Positions 35,558-43,228 of a stretch of DNA of 59,862 bases are shown piece by piece. The notes beneath the pieces are model-generated. The model searched no databases. It saw only the letters and a program-made list of their open reading frames with translations, and had not been told where the DNA came from. Position 1 is the first letter of the stretch; the number at the start of each line of letters is the position of its first letter. Both the position numbers and the translations under genes were made by a program. The DNA comes from Candidatus Chryseopegocella kryptomonas (GTDB lineage Bacteria; Bacteroidota; Ignavibacteria; Kryptoniales; Kryptoniaceae), in contig NZ_CZVW01000014.1 in the NCBI RefSeq assembly GCF_001536065.1, positions 1 through 59,862 of the forward strand, in the 5' to 3' direction.

Positions 35558-37616
35558 ACCTTACTTGACTTCCACTGTCAATTTCATCAAGCGTGGTTAT
35601 AATTGTTAACTTATCATCTTTAACAGCTGCAAGAAGCATACCTTGAGATTCAATCCCCATCAACTTTGCTGGCTTCAAATTCGCAACAACAACAACTCGC
35701 TTACCAACAAGTTCTTCAGGATTATAATGTTTCCCGATCCCAGCGACAATTTGTCTTTCTTCATTACCAATTTTAACCTTCAACTTCAAAAGCTTTTCCG
35801 AATTTTTAACTCTTTCACATTCAACAACATGCGCAACTCTCAGATCAATTTTCTCAAACTCTTCAATAGTTATCTGCGGTTTAAACTCAATTTTCTCCTC
35901 AGCAATTTCACCAGATGCAATTTTCAACTTTCTTATTTCCTCTTCAATCTCGTGATCCTCAATTTTTCTAAATAAAATTTTCGGCTCACCAAGTTGATGT
36001 CCAGCTTCAAGTTTAAGTTCATAAGCACTATCCCACCCAGCTTTTACAATGTCATCCTTTAAATTCAACATCTCCCAAATTTTTCTCGCTGAAAAAGGAA
36101 GAACTGGCTCAAATAAAATTGCAAGCGCTCTTACCGTTTGCAGACACAAATTAATTGTTGTTGACGCTCGTTTTGGATTCTCCTTTATCATCCTCCATGG
36201 TTCAGTGTCATTAAAGTATTTGTTCGCAAATCTTGCAAGGTTCATCGTCTCAAAAACACCATCTCTTATTCTGAAGTTTTCATAATTTTCAGAAATTTTA
36301 TCCGCATACTCTTTCAACTTCGCAATGAGTTCTCTGTCAATCTCTTCAAGTTCAAATCTTTCGGGCACACTGTTGTTAAAGTTCTTCTTTACAAAAGTCA
36401 ATGTCCTGTTAACAAAATTACCAAGTATATCAGCAAGTTCATTGTTGTTTCGTGCTTGAAATTCTTTCCAAGAAAAGTCCGTATCTTTCGTCTCAGGAAG
36501 GATACTTGCAAGTGCGTATCTTAATGGGTCGGGATCAAATTTTTGAAGATATTCATTAAGCCACACTGCATAATTTCTGCTTGTTGAAAGCTTTTTACCT
36601 TCAAGATTCAAAAATTCATTTGCTGGGACATTATCGGGAAGAACATAAATTTCACTTTCTCGTCCATCGTTCCACGCCATAAGCATTGCTGGAAAAACAA
36701 TACAATGGAAGACAATGTTATCTTTTCCGATGAAATGGATTAATCTTGTATCCTGACTTTGCCAGTATTCACGCCATTTTTCAGGTTGCCCAATCTTTTG
36801 AGCCCATTCTTTCGTTGATGAAATATAACCAAGCAAAGCATCAAACCAGACATAAATAACTTTCCCTTCCGCTCCTGGGATCGGAACTTTAACTCCCCAA
36901 TGTAAATCTCTTGTCACAGCTCTATCTTGAAGTCCCTCTTTGAACCAGGAATAAACATACTGCTTAACATTCTCTTTCCAATCAGTTTTAGTGCTCATCC
37001 AATCTTCAAGCCGTTTTTGAAACTCACCAAGCGGAAGATACCAATGCGATGTATCTTTTATCACAGGAGTTGAACCACAAATTTTGCATTTCGGATCAAT
37101 TAAATCTGTCTGCTCAAGCCAGCTACCACATTTTTCGCATTGATCTCCACGAGCACCTGGAGAACCACACACAGGACAAGTTCCCTCAACATATCTATCC
37201 GCAAGAAACATTTTATCTTTCTCACAATAAAGCTGTTTCGTTGTTTTCTCTTTCAAAATTCCCTTCTTGTAAAGGTCAAGGAAAAACTCCTGCGCTGTTT
37301 GATGATGAATTGGAAGGGATGTCCTTGAGTAATTGTCAAAACTCATTCCAAACTTTTCAAAGCTTTCCTTGTTCATAAAATGATATTTATCAACAACCTG
37401 TTGCGGGGTTACGCCCTCTTTTTCAGCAGTGATCGTTATCGGGACACCATGCTCATCAGAACCGCAAATGTAAATTACATCCCTGCCTTTTAATCTTTGA
37501 TAGCGAACATAAATATCAGCTGGAAGATAAGCACCAGCAAGATGCCCAAGGTGAATGGGTCCATTTGCGTATGGAAGAGCTGCCGTGACAAGTATTCTTT
37601 TGAAGTTCTTGTTCAA
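35556..37616 (-). CDS. metG: Methionyl-tRNA synthetase
   Basis: 686 residues. HLGH of the HIGH motif is at 22-25, the zinc knuckle with Cys147, Cys150, Cys160 and Cys163, KLSTS (the KMSKS motif) at 342-346, the anticodon-binding helices, and a C-terminal EMAP/Trbp111 tRNA-binding domain (ITIEEFEKIDLRVAHV to the end) that makes the enzyme a dimer. The apparent start is a TTG (37616); no ATG lies before the catalytic core, and no clear ribosome site is seen. Grouped with ricT and holB, as in many bacteria. Confidence 0.95.
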   Translation of the reverse strand: MNKNFKRILVTAALPYANGPIHLGHLAGAYLPADIYVRYQRLKGRDVIYICGSDEHGVPITITAEKEGVTPQQVVDKYHFMNKESFEKFGMSFDNYSRTSLPIHHQTAQEFFLDLYKKGILKEKTTKQLYCEKDKMFLADRYVEGTCPVCGSPGARGDQCEKCGSWLEQTDLIDPKCKICGSTPVIKDTSHWYLPLGEFQKRLEDWMSTKTDWKENVKQYVYSWFKEGLQDRAVTRDLHWGVKVPIPGAEGKVIYVWFDALLGYISSTKEWAQKIGQPEKWREYWQSQDTRLIHFIGKDNIVFHCIVFPAMLMAWNDGRESEIYVLPDNVPANEFLNLEGKKLSTSRNYAVWLNEYLQKFDPDPLRYALASILPETKDTDFSWKEFQARNNNELADILGNFVNRTLTFVKKNFNNSVPERFELEEIDRELIAKLKEYADKISENYENFRIRDGVFETMNLARFANKYFNDTEPWRMIKENPKRASTTINLCLQTVRALAILFEPVLPFSARKIWEMLNLKDDIVKAGWDSAYELKLEAGHQLGEPKILFRKIEDHEIEEEIRKLKIASGEIAEEKIEFKPQITIEEFEKIDLRVAHVVECERVKNSEKLLKLKVKIGNEERQIVAGIGKHYNPEELVGKRVVVVANLKPAKLMGIESQGMLLAAVKDDKLTIITTLDEIDSGSQVR

Positions 37617-37666
37617 GGTTGTCTTTTCTTTTTGTTTTTCGTTAAGAATTTAATAAGACAAAAATT

Positions 37667-38725
37667 TTAAAGCAACCCATTCGGGAAAATTTCTCGGTTC
37701 TTGTTGAAAGCATCCTCAGGAACATATTTTTTTATCTCATCAAGCGTATATCTTTCCCAGATGTCATTCCCATAATGGACATAGACATAATTTTTAAAGA
37801 TGTCAAATTTCTCAATTTTCCCAATCCCTCTTTCTGTTTGAATTTCATAATCAATTGGCGGGAAATTTTTCAAAGCTTCAAGATATGTTTCCATCTCAAA
37901 CAAAAGACAGCATTTCAAACGCCCACACTGACCTGAAAGTTTAATTGGGTTAAGCGGTAAATTTTGAAATTTAGCGTGAAACAATGTGACCTTGTTGAAT
38001 TTCTCAAGCCATGTGCTACAACAAAGCGCTCTTCCACAACTTCCAATTCCACCGACCTTCCTCGCTTCATCCCTTACACCAATCTGCCAAAGTTCAATTC
38101 TTGTCTTGAAAATTTTTGCAAGGTCTCTGACAAAAGCCCTGAAATCAATCCTTCCATCCGCAGTGAAATAAAACGTTAACCTGTTCCTGTCAAACTGATA
38201 TTCAACATCAATTAACTTCATTTCAAGACCGAAAACTTTCAACCTTTGCTTAAATATATAGTATGCTTTAACTTCATCTTCACGATTTTTTTTTAACTTT
38301 TTCAAATCATCTTCATTTGCGGGACGAATTACTTTTCTCATAATCTGCCCAACAATGCCTAAAAACTTTCGTTTGTTATGAACTTTTTCCCCAACTAAAT
38401 GAACTTTTCCAAGGTCAATTCCACGAATTGCCTCAACAAGGACATAATCTCCGGGCTTTAAATCAAAATTTGACTCATTTATAAAGAAATCCCGTCTTAA
38501 GCTTTTAAATTCAACTTCAACGAGATTCAAAGTATGCTCAATTTTTGCAAGTTCTGGATCAAATGGTTTTTTAAAGCACGATTCACACGGCAGTTTTGCT
38601 TCTTCAATTTCAAGTCCTTCGGCTTCAGCGCCCGCAACAAACGATTTATTCAGTTTCTCCCACCCACTTTCAAATGATTCCCAGCTTTCATCAAGCCAGA
38701 AAGGTGAATCTATTTTCCTGTCCAT
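37667..38725 (-). CDS. ricT: PSP1-domain protein, RicT (YaaT)-like
   Basis: 352 residues. The PSP1 core holds the cysteine pairs CGRALCCSTWLE and GQCGRLKCCL, which in Bacillus RicT help bind [4Fe-4S] clusters in the RicAFT complex that assists RNase Y. An extra N-terminal cysteine pair (PCESCF) is present. It overlaps holB by 16 nt; the pairing ricT-holB is widely conserved. Whether the Ric complex exists in this lineage is unknown. Confidence 0.9.
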   Translation of the reverse strand: MDRKIDSPFWLDESWESFESGWEKLNKSFVAGAEAEGLEIEEAKLPCESCFKKPFDPELAKIEHTLNLVEVEFKSLRRDFFINESNFDLKPGDYVLVEAIRGIDLGKVHLVGEKVHNKRKFLGIVGQIMRKVIRPANEDDLKKLKKNREDEVKAYYIFKQRLKVFGLEMKLIDVEYQFDRNRLTFYFTADGRIDFRAFVRDLAKIFKTRIELWQIGVRDEARKVGGIGSCGRALCCSTWLEKFNKVTLFHAKFQNLPLNPIKLSGQCGRLKCCLLFEMETYLEALKNFPPIDYEIQTERGIGKIEKFDIFKNYVYVHYGNDIWERYTLDEIKKYVPEDAFNKNREIFPNGLL

Positions 38726-39876
38726 TGCACTTTGCCAGTTTGTTTTGTTTTTACATAAGCCTCGCTCATAAGGTCAAAAAGATCAATTGAAAGATTTATC
38801 AAAATTAAATTCAACTGCAAATTTTTTTCAACCTGTGAAATCGCTCTCTCAACAAGAGCAATCGCCTTTTGATAATCAATTTCACCATAACTTGCGATAA
38901 ATTTCCGCAATCTTTCAACCATATCAACATTGATAATTTTATCCTCAAGCCCAATTTTAAGCATCAACGCATCCCTGAACCATGTCAAAATTATGTGCAA
39001 AAAATTTTCAATCTCACTTCGCTCATAATCAGTCACAATCTTTTCTATCTCAATTAACATCTTAACAATTTTACCCGATGCGATCGTTGCAAGGAAATCA
39101 ATCGGTTTAATTCTTTTATCTTTAACCGTCACATCAAGAAGTTCAATTGCTTTGCCAAAACTTCCATTCGCAAGCCGTGCGATCAAACGAGCTCTTGCAG
39201 GTGTTAATTCATATCTTTCAATAAGAGCATTTGCAATTTCATCATCGGAAAGATAGGAAAATCTAACAAGTTGACATCGTGAAATTATAGTTGGGAGGAG
39301 TTTATCTTTATTTGCGGTTGTGAGAATTATAACTGTTTTCGGGCTTGGTTCTTCAAGTGTTTTCAAAAAAGCGTTCGCTGCTTGCTCCGTCATCGCATCT
39401 GCTTCGGAAACAATTATAACACGCCATCCCGGGATAAGCAAACTGTGCGAAACTTCCATTTTGATCTCTCTTATGCTGTTAATCTTTATGCTGTTTGCCC
39501 TCGGAATTGTGATCTTGTGATATGGATTTTGCGCCTTTAACCTGACCTGCTCCTGAATTAATTTTATCTCTGATTCATCAAGTTTTTCAATAGGTGAGTC
39601 ATCTTTCGTTTCATTTTTACCAAGTGGAAGTTTAAAAATTAACTTAACATTTGGATGACTCAATTCCCCTATGCCACGGCAAGTTTTACATTCATCACAA
39701 GCTTCACCTTTATTTCGCTCACAATTCAACGCCTTTGCAAATTCAATCGCCATCGCATCTTTTCCAACCCCTTCAGGTCCATAAAACAAATATGCATGTG
39801 CTACTTTACCGTTTAAAATTGCATTTCTCAAAATTTGCTTTACTCTATCCTGACCGATTACATTTGACCAAGCCAT
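38710..39876 (-). CDS. holB: DNA polymerase III subunit delta' (clamp loader)
   Basis: 388 residues. AAA+ fold: AWSNVIGQDRVKQILRNAI, Walker A YGPEGVGKDAMA, zinc site CERNKGEACDECKTC, Walker B VIIVSEADAM, sensor 1 and LLPTIISRCQLVRF. An insert with acidic residues (KNETKDDSPIEKLDE) sits after the zinc site. Part of the clamp loader that places the sliding clamp on DNA. Confidence 0.92.
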   Translation of the reverse strand: MAWSNVIGQDRVKQILRNAILNGKVAHAYLFYGPEGVGKDAMAIEFAKALNCERNKGEACDECKTCRGIGELSHPNVKLIFKLPLGKNETKDDSPIEKLDESEIKLIQEQVRLKAQNPYHKITIPRANSIKINSIREIKMEVSHSLLIPGWRVIIVSEADAMTEQAANAFLKTLEEPSPKTVIILTTANKDKLLPTIISRCQLVRFSYLSDDEIANALIERYELTPARARLIARLANGSFGKAIELLDVTVKDKRIKPIDFLATIASGKIVKMLIEIEKIVTDYERSEIENFLHIILTWFRDALMLKIGLEDKIINVDMVERLRKFIASYGEIDYQKAIALVERAISQVEKNLQLNLILINLSIDLFDLMSEAYVKTKQTGKVQWTGK

Positions 39877-39892
39877 CTTTCTGGAAAATTTT

Positions 39893-41896
39893 TTAAAATG
39901 TTTGACCTACGCCAATGTGAAAGACCATATCTTTTAAAATTCTTTTCGCCGTCTTCTTAAAAATCCATCTTTCTTGAGCCATCGGGTCATAAACTTTGAA
40001 ACCAAAATCAAATCTAAAACCACCAAAAAAAGTCAAATATCTGAAACCAAATCCGCCAGCAACTGCCATCTGCTTAAATTTAACATATTTTAAATCATCC
40101 CACAAATTCCCCGAATCAATGAAAATGACACCACCGAAATTTCTCCAAAAAATTACTCTATCTTCAAAATTCAACTCTATCAAAACATTTCCACCAAACG
40201 CTGGATTCGGGACATTGCCAAGCTCTCTTACTCTCCAACCACGAACGCTGGCACTTCCACCTGCAAAAAATCTTCTATTTATCGGTATCGGAGACAAATC
40301 AAATTTCCTCGTTGATTTTATCACATATTCATTAGCAATGCCTAATTTTAATTTAAAAGCAAAAACAGAATTATTCAAGTTGAAAAATCTTCTATAAAGC
40401 CATGTGAATTTGTAATACTCCGAAAAAGGCAAAACTTTAACACCAGCTTGAGCCATCAAAAATGGGACAATTCCGCCTTCTTCAAATGAAAATGTATGTG
40501 AAAACCCACGCCTTGGATAAATTATATCATCTGTCCTGTCAATTTGAAATGTGAAAGTCAAAATTGAGTTTAATTGTCTTTGATACAATCTCGCAAGCGT
40601 TGAATCAACATAGGTTTGAAATTTTATATTCACACTTTCAACATCCCAATCAAAAAAACTGGCATATTCCTCGCTCGGTCTGTAAATAAATCTCACTCTG
40701 TTTCTTGCGATGTTAATCAAATAACTTTTTTGTTTATCAATCATAAGCGAAAAACTAAACTCGCCGGGAATTTTCCTCCCAAGTAGATATGGTTGATTTA
40801 ATTTTAAGTTCGTCTCAATTAATCCTGCGCTCGTCGTATCCGTTAAAGTTGGAACTTTCTCAAAGCTTAAACTTTGAATTTGAAACCTTAAACTTGACGA
40901 AAAATTTCTTCCTCCACCGAGAAAATTTCTATTCTGATAATCAAGCGAAACACCAACATTAAAAGCATTTCTCTCGTCGCTAAAATAAATCGCAGGCGAA
41001 ATATCTTGCTTGTTTCTTGGCATTATAGAAACATTTACACGAGCAAGACCAATTGAATCATTCCCAGCAACTTGATCAAAATTTATCTTAACACTTTCAA
41101 ACAAACCCGTTTGAGAAAGATTTGTCTCGCTTCTTAAAATTAAGCTCCTGTTATAAAACTCTCCGACTTTGAATTCAAGCTCACGCCTTATCAAACTTTC
41201 AGAAATTTTCATCCTCAAAGTATCTTCAAAAAAAATTCTCACATCACTTATCACAAACCTTCCATCCGGGTTAAAAGGGACAAAAATTGAAAGAACCTTT
41301 TGCGTTGAATCAATCAAAACTCTAATCTTTGTCCTGTCAACATAAGCATTTGGATAACCGTTATCGTAGAGCAAATTTAAAATGCGTTGAATTTCGGATT
41401 CAACATCCTGTCTTCTGTATCTATTTCCGATTTTAAGATATTTACAGTTTAACGCCTGCTTACGCAAAGTGTCGGGAATTTGTTCAAGCCCAGTAAATTC
41501 AAATTTTTCAATTTTATACGGCTGGTTTTCAACGATAAGAAATGTCAAAATTGCGGTTTTATTTTTGGAGTCATATTGAATCAATGTATCAATCTTGACA
41601 TCAAAAAATCCGTTATCAAAGTAAAAATTTCGCAAATTGATAAGGTCGTTTATAACTTTGATTTTCTCAAGGTATTCTGCTTTTTCACCCAGACGTTGAT
41701 TGATTTTATAAAGGAATTGCCAAAACTTTGCTGGACTTGGGCGGGAGATGAGAACCGAGAGGAGTTCTTTTTCAGATAAATTTTTGTTTCCCTTAAACTC
41801 TATCTTTTTAAGTTCAAAATTTCCCTTGTCTTCAACTTCATTTGAAACTGCGAAAGAAGACCAAAAAATCAAAAGAACAAAAATAAATTTTGCCAT
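39893..41896 (-). CDS. Omp85-family outer-membrane assembly protein (BamA/TamA-like)
   Basis: 667 residues with signal peptide MAKFIFVLLIFWSSFAVS. Several POTRA domains (FELKKIEFKGNKNLSEKELLSVL is the first, at about 28-100) are followed by the D15 surface-antigen barrel (about 330-667) with FAGGSASVRGWRVREL, the conserved lid-loop (V)RGF/Y motif, and a terminal VFHIGVGQTF. Fewer POTRAs than a typical BamA, so TamA-like is possible. The start ATG 41896 is chosen; the open frame before it passes through the terminator of the next gene. Confidence 0.88.
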   Translation of the reverse strand: MAKFIFVLLIFWSSFAVSNEVEDKGNFELKKIEFKGNKNLSEKELLSVLISRPSPAKFWQFLYKINQRLGEKAEYLEKIKVINDLINLRNFYFDNGFFDVKIDTLIQYDSKNKTAILTFLIVENQPYKIEKFEFTGLEQIPDTLRKQALNCKYLKIGNRYRRQDVESEIQRILNLLYDNGYPNAYVDRTKIRVLIDSTQKVLSIFVPFNPDGRFVISDVRIFFEDTLRMKISESLIRRELEFKVGEFYNRSLILRSETNLSQTGLFESVKINFDQVAGNDSIGLARVNVSIMPRNKQDISPAIYFSDERNAFNVGVSLDYQNRNFLGGGRNFSSSLRFQIQSLSFEKVPTLTDTTSAGLIETNLKLNQPYLLGRKIPGEFSFSLMIDKQKSYLINIARNRVRFIYRPSEEYASFFDWDVESVNIKFQTYVDSTLARLYQRQLNSILTFTFQIDRTDDIIYPRRGFSHTFSFEEGGIVPFLMAQAGVKVLPFSEYYKFTWLYRRFFNLNNSVFAFKLKLGIANEYVIKSTRKFDLSPIPINRRFFAGGSASVRGWRVRELGNVPNPAFGGNVLIELNFEDRVIFWRNFGGVIFIDSGNLWDDLKYVKFKQMAVAGGFGFRYLTFFGGFRFDFGFKVYDPMAQERWIFKKTAKRILKDMVFHIGVGQTF

Positions 41897-41924
41897 CTCC
41901 ACCTGATTTAAATTAGAATAAAAA

Positions 41925-41942
41925 CCCCGACCGAAGTCGGGG
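41925..41942 (-). terminator. Rho-independent terminator with UUCG loop
   Basis: On the minus strand CCCCGAC-TTCG-GTCGGGG is followed by TTTTTATT. It ends the DUF2795 gene unit and lies just before the Omp85 gene. Confidence 0.93.
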
Positions 41943-41949
41943 CAAATTA

Positions 41950-42180
41950 TCAATATTCGTCTTCCTCACCATAAAGGAAATCATCCTCATCCTCAGGTGA
42001 ATAATCTGGCCAGATATCTTCAATTCCGTTATATTCTTCGTCCGAATCCTCAAGTTCTTCAAGGTTTTGAATTACCTCAGGCGGAGCACCAATTCTCTTT
42101 GCATATTCAATGAGTTCCTGCTTCGTTGCAGGCCATGGAGCGCCCTCAAGATAACGAATAAGTTCTGGAGTCCACAACAT
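41950..42180 (-). CDS. Small acidic DUF2795-like protein
   Basis: 76 residues. LEGAPWPATKQELIEYAKRIGAPPEVIQNLEEL matches the DUF2795 pattern (a short helical domain with the PATK..LI.YA motif). The rest is a very acidic tail (EDSDEEYNGIEDIW... ending GEEDEY). Function unknown. It is followed 8 nt later by a strong terminator and preceded 6 nt away by the M23 peptidase frame. Confidence 0.8.
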   Translation of the reverse strand: MLWTPELIRYLEGAPWPATKQELIEYAKRIGAPPEVIQNLEELEDSDEEYNGIEDIWPDYSPEDEDDFLYGEEDEY

Positions 42181-42186
42181 GTTTTA

Positions 42187-42789
42187 TCAACCTCCGTTTG
42201 ATTTGTTGTTTAATTCCTGAACAAGTTCTTTATATTTTGCTGGATCAACATCTTCAAAGAAATAATTTATCGGATTTTGCGGAATTCCATCTTTCCAAAC
42301 CTCATAATGAAGATGCGGAGCAGTGACAAGCCCAGTTGCACCACTTAATGCAATTTTATCACCACGCTTAACCTTTTGACCCTCTCTTACAAGTGCCCTT
42401 GAAAGATGTGCATACAATGTCACATACCCAAACCCGTGATCAATTTCAACTATCAAACCATATCTACCACGATATCCAACATAACTTACGACACCATCAC
42501 CAGTTGCATAAACTGGCGTTCCAACATCAACAACAAGATCAATCCCTTCATGCATAGCCCATATCCCAAGAATTGGATGTTTCCTGTAACCAAATTTTGA
42601 TGTCAATCCACCTTTTAAAGGCAAAATCGCTGGGATATGTTTAAACTTTTCCTGATTGATTTTATATTGCCTGTAAATCTCCTCATAACTTTTTTGCTGT
42701 AATCTTACTTCCCTTTCAAGTTTGTTAAGTTTTGAAAATGACTCCGCAAGAAGTTTTTCCGCTTCTTCATCAGAAAAAATTAAACTCAT
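42187..42789 (-). CDS. M23 peptidase, catalytic part (split by frameshift)
   Basis: About 200 residues. A coiled-coil start (EEAEKLLAESFSKLNKLEREVRLQQ) leads to an LytM/M23 domain: SKFGYRKHPILGIWAMHEGIDLVV (zinc ligands His and Asp) and APHLHYEVWKDG (catalytic HLH). Such peptidases cut peptidoglycan cross-links or act as divisome/elongasome partners. The N-terminal membrane part is the next frame, overlapping it. One base less in the T6 run at 42774-42779 joins them as ...EFNF-SDEEAEKLL... into one protein of about 320 residues. Confidence 0.88.
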   Translation of the reverse strand: MSLIFSDEEAEKLLAESFSKLNKLEREVRLQQKSYEEIYRQYKINQEKFKHIPAILPLKGGLTSKFGYRKHPILGIWAMHEGIDLVVDVGTPVYATGDGVVSYVGYRGRYGLIVEIDHGFGYVTLYAHLSRALVREGQKVKRGDKIALSGATGLVTAPHLHYEVWKDGIPQNPINYFFEDVDPAKYKELVQELNNKSNGG

Positions 42790-43150
42790 ATTTTTCTTCA
42801 ACTCCACCAATCGCAACCTTTTTTATATCTTCATCAATCGGTTTAAGGTCAACTGCAAGGCGTAATTCCCTATCTTGCTCAAGAAGTTTAGCAACAATGC
42901 TTTCAATTTGCTGGAATTTTTCCTTTAAAACTCTCAATTGCTCTTTTAAAAGATTGTTCTCACGCTGTAATTTTTCAGCCCTGACCCTTCCAAAGCCAAG
43001 TATATCGCCTGTAAAGTAGTTTAAAACAAATAGAAAGCCCAAACTGAAAATTATTATAAGTGTAATAAGACCGAGAAATTTCAACTGAATGTTTCTGACT
43101 TCGCTTAAACTTAAATTTTCGGTATCAATGTAGAAAACCTTTCTGCCCAT
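42770..43150 (-). CDS. M23 peptidase, N-terminal membrane and coiled-coil part
   Basis: About 126 residues: cytoplasmic RKVFYIDTENLSLSEVRNIQ, one membrane helix (FLGLITLIIIFSLGFLFVLNYF), a coiled coil (RVRAEKLQRENNLLKEQLRVLKEKFQQIESIV) and ELRLAVDLKPIDEDIKKVAIGG, the usual lead-in to an M23 domain in this group. It then stops just after a T6 run. The second ATG (43150) is preferred, with AGGAG 6 nt before it; the first ATG is too close to that site. A good promoter lies at 43186-43214. Confidence 0.85.
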   Translation of the reverse strand: MGRKVFYIDTENLSLSEVRNIQLKFLGLITLIIIFSLGFLFVLNYFTGDILGFGRVRAEKLQRENNLLKEQLRVLKEKFQQIESIVAKLLEQDRELRLAVDLKPIDEDIKKVAIGGVEEKYEFNFF

Positions 43151-43185
43151 GGGCATCTCCTGTTATTTTTACAATTTCTGAATTG

Positions 43186-43214
43186 AAGATAATCAATTTT
43201 GATTAATTTGTCAA
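43186..43214 (-). promoter_or_regulatory. Promoter of the M23 peptidase unit
   Basis: On the minus strand TTGACA (43209-43214) and TATCTT (43186-43191) are spaced by 17 nt, with a start point expected near 43180 and a 30-nt leader. Confidence 0.6.
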
Positions 43215-43228
43215 GAGGTCTTGCTTTT

